The translations under genes were made by a program, and so were the position numbers. Shown piece after piece: positions 26,366 to 34,833 of a stretch of 42,733 bases of DNA (positions within the stretch are counted from its first letter, which is position 1; the number at the start of each line of letters is the position of its first letter). The notes beneath the pieces are model-generated. The model did no database searches. It had not been told where the DNA came from and saw only the letters and a program-made list of their open reading frames with translations. Origin of the DNA: CAITSH01 sp945892985 (lineage in GTDB: Bacteria; Pseudomonadota; Gammaproteobacteria; Burkholderiales; SG8-39); the NCBI GenBank assembly GCA_945892985.1, contig CAMDDU010000039.1, positions 1 to 42,733 of the forward strand. Reading direction: 5' to 3'.

Positions 26366-26398
26366 GGTTTAATACGGTTTAATACGGATTTTTAATAC
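26366..26398. repeat. Tandem 10-bp repeat in the grpE-dnaK spacer
   Basis: GGTTTAATAC occurs twice in direct succession (26366-26375, 26376-26385), followed by a diverged third copy ending TTTAATAC (26398). Confidence 0.7.
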
Positions 26399-26405
26399 GA
26401 AACTG

Positions 26406-26423
26406 CCTGCCTTTGCGGGCAGG
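26406..26423 (-). terminator. Hairpin after grpE
   Basis: CCTGCC (26406-26411) pairs with GGCAGG (26418-26423), six bases after the grpE stop. On the minus strand only short T runs follow, so it may be a partial terminator or mRNA-stabilising hairpin between grpE and dnaK. Confidence 0.4.
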
Positions 26424-26428
26424 ACAGA

Positions 26429-26968
26429 TTAAGCCTTTGGTTTGGCCACCGTGACCAGCGCCGGACGCAGCACGCGTTCGTGCAGCACGTAGCCTTTTTG
26501 CAGGACACCGACCACCGTATTGGCTTCGGCATCCGCGTCAATCATGCTGATAGCCTGGTGGCGGTTTGGGTCGAATTTTTCGCCGGCCGGCGCGACCTCT
26601 TTGAGATTCGCTTTTTCGAAGGCGGCATCCAGTTGTCGCAAGGTAAGCTCGACGCCGCTTCTGAGGCTGTCCAGTTGCGTGCTATCACTGGCCAGGGCGG
26701 CCTCAAGACTGTCCCGAACTGGTAAAAGGGACTCGGCAAAGGTTTCAGTGGCAAATTTATGTGCCCCTGCAACATCCGCTTGCGCGCGTTTGCGCACATT
26801 TTCAGTCTCCGCCTTGGCGCGCAGCCAGGCGTCACTCAATTCTTGAATTTTCGCTTCCGCGATCAATAGCAAGGCTTCCGGATTTGGTTTGTCTTCGGTG
26901 CCGGCAGTCGTGGCAGTTTGATCTGCAGGGGGTGGCGTTTGCTGGGTGTTTGTTGTTTGTTCTGACAT
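26429..26968 (-). CDS. grpE: Nucleotide exchange factor GrpE
   Basis: Dimeric factor that releases ADP from DnaK. It has 179 residues. An unstructured Gln/Thr/Pro-rich N-terminus precedes the long coiled-coil helix (about 35-90, with AKAETENVRKRAQADV). The C-terminal beta domain contains GEKFDPNRHQAISMI and ends in VLQKGYVLHERVLRPALVTV, the standard GrpE tail. A sigma-32 type promoter lies immediately upstream. Confidence 0.97.
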   Translation of the reverse strand: MSEQTTNTQQTPPPADQTATTAGTEDKPNPEALLLIAEAKIQELSDAWLRAKAETENVRKRAQADVAGAHKFATETFAESLLPVRDSLEAALASDSTQLDSLRSGVELTLRQLDAAFEKANLKEVAPAGEKFDPNRHQAISMIDADAEANTVVGVLQKGYVLHERVLRPALVTVAKPKA

Positions 26969-26998
26969 TTCAGGGACTCGATGGCGAAAATGATAGTT

Positions 26999-27027
26999 TA
27001 GGTGGGGGCATTTGGGCGGGTTTCAAG
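26999..27027 (-). promoter_or_regulatory. Sigma-32 heat-shock promoter before grpE
   Basis: On the minus strand CTTGAAA (27027-27021), a 13-base spacer and CCCCACCTA (27007-26999) match the consensus CTTGAAA..CCCCATNTA at all but one informative position. The predicted start is about 23 bases before the grpE ATG. It would drive grpE-dnaK-dnaJ on heat shock. Confidence 0.75.
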
Positions 27028-27048
27028 CTGTTCCGGTGCCGCCTGTTT

Positions 27049-28155
27049 TTAGGCGATTGCGCCCAATGATTTAGCACGGTTTTGGGTTATCACAGATTGA
27101 CTTGTGTTCATGCTCGCGTCCCATTCGTCACTGACCCAGCCCGAGAGATGTTCGATTGCGATCCTGCCCAAGGCTTCGATCCAGTCCGGGCGTTCATTCA
27201 AGCAGGCGATGGCGTGAAATGCTTTGCCGCCAGCCGTGAGGAAGTCCGCTTTTGCCTCAATGGCGATTTCTTCCAGTGTTTCCAGGCAGTCTGAGGCGAA
27301 ACCGGGGCATACGACGTCAACTCGCCCAACGCCTTGCCTCGCGAATTCTGTCAGCGTTGCCGACGTGTATGGCTTGAGCCATTCGGTTTTGCCGAAGCGG
27401 GACTGGAAGCTGATTTTCCAGGAATGATCGTCAAGCCCGAGCGCCTCGGCCAGCATGCGGGCCGATTTGTGGCACTCGCAGTGATAAGGGTCGCCGCGTG
27501 ACAGCGTATAGCGTGGCAGGCCGTGAAAGCTCATTAGTAATTTATCCGGGCGGCCCTCGCGGGACCAATGCTCTTTTACGGAGGCCGCTAGCGCGCCGAT
27601 ATAGGCCGGATGGTCGTGAAAATGCCGGACGGTCCGGACCTCGGGCACATTGCGTGTGGCGCACAGCCAGCGTGCCAGTTCATCGATTGCGGTGGCGGTG
27701 GTGCTGGCGGCGTATTGCGGATACAGCGGCAGAAAAAGGATGCGCTCGCATCCTTGCGCCTTGAGCCGGTTGAGCGCGTCGGTGATGCCTGGGTTGCCAT
27801 AACGCATCGCATAGTCCACGACCAACGGGGAGGCGATTTTTTTGGCGAGGTGTTCGCCCAGCATACGGGCCTGGCGCTCGGTGTGAAAGCGTAGTGGTGA
27901 ACCTTCAGCCTGCCAGATCGATGCATATTTCTTGGCTGATTTTCCCGGCCTTACGTTGAGGATGACCAGGTTGAGAATCAACCACCACAGCGCCCTGGGA
28001 ATTTCAACCACCCGTGGGTCAGACAGGAATTGCTTGAGATAACGCCGCACTGCCTCGCGCGTGGGTGCATCGGGGGTGCCGAGGTTGACCAGCAGTACCG
28101 CTGTTTTCGAAGTGTTAGTGTGCTGGTAGTTCGGTTCGGGCAAAAATTGTGGCAT
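27049..28155 (-). CDS. hemH: Ferrochelatase
   Basis: Inserts ferrous iron into protoporphyrin IX, the last step of protoheme synthesis. It has 368 residues from ATG 28155. AVLLVNLGTPDAPT near 19-32 is the family start. LMSFHGLPRY near 205 carries the conserved active-site histidine. CPGFASDCLETLEEI near 275-290 carries the conserved glutamate. A TTG at 28170 lies directly after the hrcA stop and is in frame, but the ATG is preferred. Its place between hrcA and grpE is common in Betaproteobacteria. Confidence 0.95.
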   Translation of the reverse strand: MPQFLPEPNYQHTNTSKTAVLLVNLGTPDAPTREAVRRYLKQFLSDPRVVEIPRALWWLILNLVILNVRPGKSAKKYASIWQAEGSPLRFHTERQARMLGEHLAKKIASPLVVDYAMRYGNPGITDALNRLKAQGCERILFLPLYPQYAASTTATAIDELARWLCATRNVPEVRTVRHFHDHPAYIGALAASVKEHWSREGRPDKLLMSFHGLPRYTLSRGDPYHCECHKSARMLAEALGLDDHSWKISFQSRFGKTEWLKPYTSATLTEFARQGVGRVDVVCPGFASDCLETLEEIAIEAKADFLTAGGKAFHAIACLNERPDWIEALGRIAIEHLSGWVSDEWDASMNTSQSVITQNRAKSLGAIA

Positions 28156-28170
28156 GAGGCGCAGTTGCAA

Positions 28171-29199
28171 TCAGTGCGACGGGTGATCGGACAGGGCGCT
28201 TGAAAGCAGTTTTGCCGTAATGTCGACGATGGGAATAACCCGTTCGTAGGCCATGCGTGTCGGCCCGATCACGCCGACTGATCCGACGATCTGGCCATCC
28301 ACCTCATAGGGCGCCGTAACAATGCTGCATTCGTCCAAGGGTGAAAGGCCTGATTCGCCACCGATAAAAAGCTGCACACCCTGGGCGCGCTTACTGACAT
28401 CCAGAATCTGCATCAGAAGGGTTTTTTTCTCGAATAGTTCGAACAGTTCGCGCAGGCGTCCCATGTTGGATGAGAGGTCATGCGAGTCGAGGAGATTTTT
28501 TTCACCGGAAATGACGTAGTTTTCGGTGCTTTCGGACAGCGCTTGGTTGCCGGCTTCCAGTGCAGCGGTCATGAGCAGAATCATGTCCTGCCGCAGTTGT
28601 TTCAACTCGTCCTGAACGCGGCGCCCAATGTCCTCAAAGGTGAGGCCGGCGTAGTTTTGGTTGAGGAAATTGGCTGCCGTTGTGAGGTCGGCCGGGCTGT
28701 AGCCCTTTTCGGTGGACAGGATGCGGTTTTGCACATCGCCTTCCGCTGTGACGATGATGAGTAAAATCCGTCGCTCGGAAAGGCTGAGGAACTCGATATG
28801 CTTGAATGCAGGGCTGCGGCGCCTTGGCGCAACCACTACGCCGGCGAAGTGTGTCAGTTGCGACAGAACCTGGGAGGCGGAACTGATCAGTCGCTGCGGC
28901 AGGTCCGGGTTGAGGTTGTCCTCAACCTGGCTGATTTCCCCGCGTTCCAGGGGCTTGGTCGTCAAAAGGGTATCTACAAAAAAGCGATAGCCGCGTGAGG
29001 TCGGTATGCGTCCGGCGGAGGTGTGGGGACTGGCGATGAAGCCCATTTCTTCCAAGTCGGCCATCACATTGCGTATTGTCGCCGGTGATAAATCCAGTCC
29101 CGAATAACGCGACAGTGCGCGCGAACCGAGAGGTTCCCCATCGGAAATGTAGCGCTCTATAAGCGTTTTGAGAAGTATCTGGGCGCGGCGATCTAGCAT
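28171..29199 (-). CDS. hrcA: Heat-inducible transcription repressor HrcA
   Basis: Repressor of heat-shock genes that binds CIRCE operators in many bacteria. It has 342 residues from ATG 29199, the usual size. It begins MLDRRAQILLKTLIERYI, followed by a winged helix with LSPATIRNVMADLEEMG (recognition helix). The GAF-like domain and the C-terminal RMAYERVIPIVDITAKLLS segment follow. The frame stays open another 170 codons upstream, but that part lies opposite nadK and is not coding. ATG 29208 is an alternative start. I found no CIRCE palindrome upstream of hrcA, grpE or dnaK. Confidence 0.95.
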   Translation of the reverse strand: MLDRRAQILLKTLIERYISDGEPLGSRALSRYSGLDLSPATIRNVMADLEEMGFIASPHTSAGRIPTSRGYRFFVDTLLTTKPLERGEISQVEDNLNPDLPQRLISSASQVLSQLTHFAGVVVAPRRRSPAFKHIEFLSLSERRILLIIVTAEGDVQNRILSTEKGYSPADLTTAANFLNQNYAGLTFEDIGRRVQDELKQLRQDMILLMTAALEAGNQALSESTENYVISGEKNLLDSHDLSSNMGRLRELFELFEKKTLLMQILDVSKRAQGVQLFIGGESGLSPLDECSIVTAPYEVDGQIVGSVGVIGPTRMAYERVIPIVDITAKLLSSALSDHPSH

Positions 29200-29305
29200 A
29201 AGACGCATTCTACACAAGCAGAAAAAGCAACGGTAAATATGACTTGCGGCATTTGCGCGACTACCCCTGACAGGCCGAGTCCGGTTGTGATTTAATGCCG
29301 CCTCT

Positions 29306-30175
29306 ATGCCTGCTTTCAAAACTGTCGCCCTGATCGGTCGATATAACACCCCCGGCGTCGCCGCATCGCTGCAGAAGCTTGGTGCTTTCCTGCATGAGCG
29401 CGGGTGCGTGATCCTGATCGAAGCCGAGACGGCAAGGACCAGCGAAATAAGCAATTTTCCGCACGCTGACTTCCCGCTGATAGGGAAGAGGGCGGATCTT
29501 GCCATCGTGCTGGGTGGAGATGGCAGCATGCTGACCGCCGCGCGCGGGCTTGCGCAGTTCAAGGTGCCGCTGGTCGGGGTCAACCAAGGACGTTTGGGCT
29601 TCATGACCGACATTGCCCAAGGGGCGATGATCGAAACCATCGCCGGCCTGATGGAGGGCCGCTTCACCACCGAAGATCGGACACTGCTGAGCGCGGAGGT
29701 TGTGCGCGCCGGCAAACGGGTTTTTCAGACGCTCGCGCTCAACGATATCGTGGTCAACAAGGGCGCGATCGGCCGGTTGATCGAGTTCATGGTGCATATT
29801 GACGGCCAGTTTGTTTACGATCTACGTTCAGACGGGCTGATTGTGGCGACGCCAACCGGTTCCACCGCTTATGCCCTGTCCTCCAATGGGCCGATTCTGC
29901 AGCCCAACGTGCCTGGTATGGTGCTGGTGCCGATCTGCCCGCATACCCTCTCCAACAGGCCGATCACGGTCAGCGACACATGTGTCATTGATATAACGCT
30001 CAAGCGCGCGCTGGACGCCCGCCTGCATTTTGACGGACAGCCGCAATTCGACCTAGAGGAAAACGACCGGGTGCTGGTGGCACGCGCCGAACAGACCGTA
30101 CGGTTTGTGCATCCGCCGGGTTACAGTTACTACGCCATGTTGCGAGAGAAACTGCACTGGAGTGAGAACCTTTAG
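29306..30175 (+). CDS. nadK: NAD kinase
   Basis: Phosphorylates NAD to NADP with ATP or polyphosphate. It has 289 residues. The catalytic GGDGS is at about 70-74 (D72), followed by LTAARGL. LNDIVVNKG near 148 and TPTGSTAYALSSNGPIL near 185-200 are the other conserved motifs. Divergent from hrcA across a 106-base spacer. The ribosome binding site is weak. Confidence 0.96.
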   Translation: MPAFKTVALIGRYNTPGVAASLQKLGAFLHERGCVILIEAETARTSEISNFPHADFPLIGKRADLAIVLGGDGSMLTAARGLAQFKVPLVGVNQGRLGFMTDIAQGAMIETIAGLMEGRFTTEDRTLLSAEVVRAGKRVFQTLALNDIVVNKGAIGRLIEFMVHIDGQFVYDLRSDGLIVATPTGSTAYALSSNGPILQPNVPGMVLVPICPHTLSNRPITVSDTCVIDITLKRALDARLHFDGQPQFDLEENDRVLVARAEQTVRFVHPPGYSYYAMLREKLHWSENL

Positions 30176-30293
30176 GTGGCTGCTATGTTCGTAAAAGGGC
30201 GGAAAATGGGTCTGGTATCAGCTGGAAACGCCCGACTGGCAAGGCTTTTCAGCCGATTCTGTATTTCTCCTTGCATGAGCGGCGGCAGCTGAC

Positions 30294-31955
30294 ATGCTAT
30301 TGCAGCTGGACATCAAGGACTTTGTCATTGTCGAGCGCCTTGAGTTGGAGTTCAGTGCGGGGTTCACCGCGTTGACAGGAGAGACCGGGGCTGGGAAGTC
30401 CATTCTGATCGATGCTTTGGCTTTGGCACTTGGCGATCGCACTGATCCCTCCGTTGTTCGGGTTGGCGCGGAACGCGCTGAAATCGTTGCCGAATTCAGC
30501 GTGGAGATTGATTCCGCCCTCGCCGATTGGCTGCGGGAGATGGCATTTGAGGGGGATGCAAACCAGGTCATACTCCGCCGCGTTATAGACCGTGGCGGCC
30601 GTTCACGTGGTTTCATCAATGGCAGTCAGGCCACGCTGGCGCAAATGCGCACCGCGGGCGAATGGTTGCTGGACATTCACGGCCAGCACGAGCACCAGTC
30701 TTTGATGAAACCCGACGCCCAGCGGGAGTTGCTAGATGGTCATGCCGGCCTGGTCGACATTGCGCGTGAGGTAGCCGCCGCCTTCCGGCATTGGCATCGC
30801 TTGGCCCAGGCACGTGCCGAATATGAAACCAACGCCGCCGCCAGGGGGGCGGAGAGGGAGCAAGTCGCCTGGCAGGTTGAGGAACTGGAGCGTCTTGCCG
30901 TCAAGCCGGGCGAGTGGGAGGCGATCCAGTCCGAGCATGGCCGGCTGTCGCACTCCGCAGGCCTGATCGAGGGCACGCGGTCGGCGCTGGACAGCCTGTC
31001 CGAGGGCGAGGGCGCCTGTCTTGGAACGCTGTCGGGCGTTGCCGCGCGAATCAAGCAGCTTGCGCAGCTTGATTCAGGTCTTGCCGAAACAGTCAGCCTG
31101 CTTGATTCGGCTCAGGCACAATTGCAAGAGGCTGTTTATGCCCTGCGTCATTACGCCGATCGCCTTGATCTGGATCCGGCGCGCTTGGCGGGCGTGAGCG
31201 AACGTCTGGAATCCATTCACGGCACTGCACGCAAGTACCGCTGTGACGCCGAGGAGTTGCCAACCAGGCTGGTGGCGCTCAAAGAGCGGCTGGCAGAGCT
31301 TGAGTTGGCCTCGGATCTTGACGCTATTCTCCAACAGGAGGCGGTGGCAATGTCGGGCTATCAGTTGCTGGCTGTGAAGTTGACGGCGGGGCGTAAAAAG
31401 GCCGGCGCCAAACTGTCCAAGGATGTGAGTGCGGCGATGCATTCGCTGGCAATGGGGGGCGGGGTGTTTGAGGTTGCATTTAATTCCCTGGCTTCCAGGG
31501 GAAGTCTTCACGGCAACGAACAGGTGGAATTTCAGGTCGCGGCAAATCCAGGGGTCGAACCGCGGCCGCTGGCCAAGGTGGCGTCGGGAGGCGAGCTTTC
31601 GCGCATCAGCCTGGCTATCCAGGTCGTGGCCAGCAAGGCTGCCGCAGTACCGAGCCTGATTTTCGACGAAGTCGATGCCGGTATTGGCGGCGCAGTCGCC
31701 GAGGTCGTCGGCCGGAAATTGAGGGAGTTGGGAGCGAGCAGGCAGGTGTTGTGTGTGACGCACTTGGCGCAGGTTGCGGCGCAGGCTGATCACCAATGGT
31801 CGGTGGCAAAGCAGGGGGAAAAGGGCGCTGTCAAAAGTGCGGTCACACCCTTGGACCGTGCTGGCCGTATCGATGAGATTGCGCGCATGCTCGGAGGGAT
31901 GTCGATCACCGCTACCACGCGAAAACACGCCGCCGAGATGTTGGGCCTGTCTTGA
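30294..31955 (+). CDS. recN: DNA repair protein RecN
   Basis: SMC-like ATPase for double-strand break repair. It has 553 residues. Walker A GETGAGKS is at 29-36. Two coiled-coil arms occupy the middle. The signature VASGGELSRISLAIQ is near 426-440, and Walker B with LIFDEVDAGIGG follows near 458-469. H-loop region CVTHLAQVAAQAD follows. I looked for a LexA box (CTGT-N8-ACAG) in the 118-base upstream region and did not find one. Confidence 0.96.
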   Translation: MLLQLDIKDFVIVERLELEFSAGFTALTGETGAGKSILIDALALALGDRTDPSVVRVGAERAEIVAEFSVEIDSALADWLREMAFEGDANQVILRRVIDRGGRSRGFINGSQATLAQMRTAGEWLLDIHGQHEHQSLMKPDAQRELLDGHAGLVDIAREVAAAFRHWHRLAQARAEYETNAAARGAEREQVAWQVEELERLAVKPGEWEAIQSEHGRLSHSAGLIEGTRSALDSLSEGEGACLGTLSGVAARIKQLAQLDSGLAETVSLLDSAQAQLQEAVYALRHYADRLDLDPARLAGVSERLESIHGTARKYRCDAEELPTRLVALKERLAELELASDLDAILQQEAVAMSGYQLLAVKLTAGRKKAGAKLSKDVSAAMHSLAMGGGVFEVAFNSLASRGSLHGNEQVEFQVAANPGVEPRPLAKVASGGELSRISLAIQVVASKAAAVPSLIFDEVDAGIGGAVAEVVGRKLRELGASRQVLCVTHLAQVAAQADHQWSVAKQGEKGAVKSAVTPLDRAGRIDEIARMLGGMSITATTRKHAAEMLGLS

Positions 31956-32113
31956 GAGGCGGATGGCGTTTGTCGTAACGGCATTTACCGGCGGTGTCGG
32001 ATTATGCGAGGCAGGCTTTTTGTTCTACCGGATGCGCTTTGGGGCTGCGCGCTGTCCGGCGGTTTGATAGAGTGCGGATATTCGAGTGAAACATTGCACA
32101 CGGGAGGAAATGT

Positions 32114-32485
32114 ATGCAGGCGCGCAATCAGAGAGAACAGGGTTCGGCGCAGGTAATCGCGCTGGTGGCGGTGGCGGCTGTGCTGGCAGGCGCTTACATT
32201 GCGCTCGATTTCTACAGCGAGGGGCAAAAGAACATCGCCATCGCTGAGTCGCGCGGTGCAAACCTGGTCAATGGTCTGACCAAGCACAAGCTGGAGGTCG
32301 GCGGCTATCCCGATGCGCTCGACAAGCTTGCGCCCAAGTACCTTTCGTCCGTGCCAAAGTGCCCGAACGGGGAGGCTTTCATGTTTCAGGTTTCCGGAAC
32401 CGAATTTACGCTCACCTGCCAGAAGGTGGTTTTCAAGTTGAATCCCTATACTTACAACTCGCGTACAAGGTCCTGGGCCGGTTGA
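32114..32485 (+). CDS. Small membrane-anchored protein resembling a pseudopilin
   Basis: 123 residues. A short basic N-terminus is followed by one membrane span (about 12-33) and a soluble domain. The soluble part (YPDALDKLAPKYLSSVPKCP, two cysteines, YNSRTRSW end) resembles C-terminal regions of GspG-like pseudopilins. The canonical prepilin peptidase site with a glutamate at mature position 5 is missing: the region reads REQGSAQVIALVAV. A good ribosome binding site GGAGG lies 6 bases before ATG. It stands alone between recN and tRNA-Val. Function not assignable; could be a minor pilin-like or unrelated envelope protein. Confidence 0.7.
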   Translation: MQARNQREQGSAQVIALVAVAAVLAGAYIALDFYSEGQKNIAIAESRGANLVNGLTKHKLEVGGYPDALDKLAPKYLSSVPKCPNGEAFMFQVSGTEFTLTCQKVVFKLNPYTYNSRTRSWAG

Positions 32486-32509
32486 TTCTTGGCGGAGTTT
32501 CAGACTTAT

Positions 32510-32538
32510 TTGCCCAGACTGTTCCGCTACGTTAAAAT
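32510..32538 (+). promoter_or_regulatory. Sigma-70 promoter for tRNA-Val
   Basis: TTGCCC (32510-32515) and TAAAAT (32533-32538) are separated by exactly 17 bases. The tRNA begins 13 bases after the -10 element. Confidence 0.7.
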
Positions 32539-32550
32539 AGTTTGCTTATT

Positions 32551-32627
32551 AGGCGCGTAGCTCAGCTGGTTAGAGCATCACCTTGACATGGTGGGGGTCG
32601 TTGGTTCGAGTCCAATCGCGCCTACCA
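32551..32627 (+). tRNA. tRNA-Val (anticodon GAC)
   Basis: A full cloverleaf of 77 bases including an encoded CCA. Acceptor AGGCGCG pairs with CGCGCCT. The anticodon stem closes on loop TTGACAT (anticodon GAC, 32585-32587). The T arm contains GGTTCGAGTCC. It reads valine codons GUC and GUU. Confidence 0.97.
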
Positions 32628-32774
32628 AGCAATTTTAGTTACCAAGGTTTTTTCGCTTTGTAGCAATGTTGCTTGGGGCAGTCCGGCATTGTCCGTAATG
32701 CGGCACATATCCGGAGCAGAGGCTTAAGGGAATTTCATCTGCTTTGAATCAGCAGTACCCCAAAGGCAAGCGTT

Positions 32775-32816
32775 ATGACGCCGCGAACTGATATTGCTTT
32801 TTTGATGAGGCATTAG
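32775..32816 (+). CDS. Possible 13-codon leader peptide before thrS
   Basis: ATG 32775 follows AAAGG with about 8 bases of spacing. It encodes MTPRTDIAFLMRH and stops at TAG 32814. Two of 13 codons are Thr. It lies between tRNA-Val and the terminator-like hairpin before thrS, where a regulatory leader peptide would be expected. Codon bias is weak, so this is speculative. The rest of the 268-base spacer shows no other gene. Confidence 0.25.
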   Translation: MTPRTDIAFLMRH

Positions 32817-32842
32817 CGGTCGCAGCTTCAAAGAGTGCTTGG

Positions 32843-32870
32843 AAAAAGTGCGGCTGGCCCGCACTTTTTT
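32843..32870 (+). terminator. Terminator-like attenuator before thrS
   Basis: An 11-bp stem (32843-32853 with 32859-32869), with core GTGCGG/CCGCAC, is followed by a T-tract. The T-tract ends 12 bases before the thrS ribosome binding site (GGAGG 32883-32887). No promoter can fit between, so thrS transcription must pass through it. Confidence 0.75.
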
Positions 32871-32895
32871 ATTTCTGATTCTGGAGGATCACAAC

Positions 32896-34809
32896 ATGCC
32901 CAACATTACCCTGCCCGATGGATCCATCCGTCAGTATGACAACGCCGTGACCGTTGCCGAGGTCGCCGCTTCCATTGGCGCGGGTCTCGCCCGGGCGGCG
33001 CTTGCCGGTCGTGTGGATGGCAAGCTTGTCGACACTTCACACCGCATTGAGCGAGATATCCATCTTTCGATTGTTACCGACAAGGATGCGGACGGACTCG
33101 AGATAATCCGCCATTCAACGGCCCATCTTCTGGCCTACGCGGTCAAGTCCTTGTTCCCGGATGCGCAGGTGACGATCGGTCCGGTTATCGAGAACGGCTT
33201 TTACTACGATTTTTCCTACAAACGGCCGTTCACTCCGGACGATCTCGCTGCCATCGAGAAAAAAATGATGGAACTCGCCAAAAAGGACTTTCCGCTGACC
33301 CGAGAGGTTTTGCCGCGAGACCAGGCGGTCGAATTTTTCAAGTCCATTGGCGAGCATTACAAAGCGGAGATCATTGCGTCCATACCGGCTGCCGATGATG
33401 TGTCGCTGTATCGCGAAGGCGATTTTGTCGATCTTTGCCGCGGCCCGCACGTGCCCTCGACCGGCAAACTCAAGGCGTTCAAGCTGATGCGGCTTGCCGG
33501 CGCTTATTGGCGCGGTGACTCCAAAAACGAAATGCTGCAGAGGGTTTACGGCACGGCGTGGGCCAAGAAAGAAGACCAGGACGCCTATCTATTGATGTTG
33601 GAGGAGGCGGACAAGCGCGATCATCGAAAACTGGCAACGCAACTGGACCTTTTTCACATGCAGGAGGAGGCTCCCGGGATGGTGTTCTGGCATCCCAAGG
33701 GATGGGCTCTGTGGCAGCAGGTGGAGCAATACATGCGCCGTGTCTACCAGCGTAATGGCTACAAAGAAGTGCGCTGCCCGCAGATTCTGGACCGCAGTTT
33801 GTGGGAAAAATCAGGGCATTGGGAGAATTACAAGGAAAATATGTTCACCACCGAGTCGGAAAAGCGCGACTACGCGGTGAAACCGATGAATTGCCCTGGC
33901 CACATCCAAATTTTCAACAAAGGCCTGCGTAGCTATCGCGACTTGCCGCTGCGTTACGGTGAGTTTGGCGCCTGCCACCGCAATGAGCCCTCAGGGTCCT
34001 TGCATGGAATCATGCGTATTCGCGCATTCACACAGGACGACGGCCACATTTTTTGTACCGATGAACAGATACTCGGCGAGTGCGTTGCATTTACGGCATT
34101 GTTACAGCGCGTCTATCGGGATTTCGGCTTCAAGGAAATTATATATAAGGTAGCGACTCGGCCTGAAAAACGGGTGGGATCTGATGTTTTGTGGGACAAA
34201 GCCGAGTCGGCGGTGATCGAGTCCCTGAAGCAATCGGGCTGCGATTTCCAGATTTCCCCGGGCGAAGGCGCATTTTATGGCCCGAAAATCGAATATTCGC
34301 TGAAAGACGCGATTGGACGCGTCTGGCAATGCGGCACCATGCAGGTGGACTTCAACATGCCCGAGCGTCTTGGGGCGGAGTATGTTGCAGAGGACAATAG
34401 CCGCAGAGTTCCGGTCATGTTGCATCGCGCAATTGTTGGATCCATGGAGCGTTTCCTCGGCATTTTGATCGAAAATTTCTCCGGCGCCTTGCCATTGTGG
34501 CTGTCGCCGGTGCAAGTCGTTGTTCTTAATATCTCGGAGGGGCAGGCCGATTACGCCCGCACCGTCACCGCGCGTCTGGAGTCGGCCGGCATCCGGGTCG
34601 AGAGTGATTTGCGGAATGAGAAAATAACCTATAAAATACGGGAACATAGCTTGCAAAAGCTGCCTTACCAACTGATCGTTGGTGAAAAAGAGAAGGCAGC
34701 GCAACAGGTGGCCGTGCGGACGCGCAGCGGTGAAGACCTTGGGCAGATAGCACTTGAGGACTTTATCGAACGCCTTCAAAAAGAGGCGATTGCAGTCGGC
34801 GCGGCCTAA
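32896..34809 (+). CDS. thrS: Threonyl-tRNA synthetase
   Basis: Class II synthetase with editing activity. It has 637 residues. The TGS domain comes first (MPNITLPDGSIRQYDNAVTV). The N2 editing domain contains HSTAHLLAYAVK near 74-85. The catalytic core has CPGHIQIF near 334 (zinc cysteine) and GACHRNEPSGSLHGIMRIR near 356-374. The anticodon-binding domain is C-terminal. The frame is open 19 codons further upstream, but ATG 32896 has the good ribosome binding site and gives the canonical TGS start. Preceded by an attenuator-like hairpin. Confidence 0.97.
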   Translation: MPNITLPDGSIRQYDNAVTVAEVAASIGAGLARAALAGRVDGKLVDTSHRIERDIHLSIVTDKDADGLEIIRHSTAHLLAYAVKSLFPDAQVTIGPVIENGFYYDFSYKRPFTPDDLAAIEKKMMELAKKDFPLTREVLPRDQAVEFFKSIGEHYKAEIIASIPAADDVSLYREGDFVDLCRGPHVPSTGKLKAFKLMRLAGAYWRGDSKNEMLQRVYGTAWAKKEDQDAYLLMLEEADKRDHRKLATQLDLFHMQEEAPGMVFWHPKGWALWQQVEQYMRRVYQRNGYKEVRCPQILDRSLWEKSGHWENYKENMFTTESEKRDYAVKPMNCPGHIQIFNKGLRSYRDLPLRYGEFGACHRNEPSGSLHGIMRIRAFTQDDGHIFCTDEQILGECVAFTALLQRVYRDFGFKEIIYKVATRPEKRVGSDVLWDKAESAVIESLKQSGCDFQISPGEGAFYGPKIEYSLKDAIGRVWQCGTMQVDFNMPERLGAEYVAEDNSRRVPVMLHRAIVGSMERFLGILIENFSGALPLWLSPVQVVVLNISEGQADYARTVTARLESAGIRVESDLRNEKITYKIREHSLQKLPYQLIVGEKEKAAQQVAVRTRSGEDLGQIALEDFIERLQKEAIAVGAA

Positions 34810-34833
34810 TTATTGATCTTCAGGAGAATCAAC

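Noticed and set aside
26366..26398. CRISPR-like array
   Set aside because: Units are 10 bp and contiguous, with no spacers and no cas genes.
29200..29715. Upstream extension of hrcA to 514 codons
   Set aside because: The extra part lies opposite nadK, has no ribosome binding site or family similarity, and HrcA starts normally at MLDRRAQ.
30176..30293. LexA box before recN
   Set aside because: No CTGT-N8-ACAG palindrome was found.
32628..32895. T-box riboswitch before thrS
   Set aside because: No T-box sequence or specifier stem was recognised, and T-boxes are not typical of proteobacteria.
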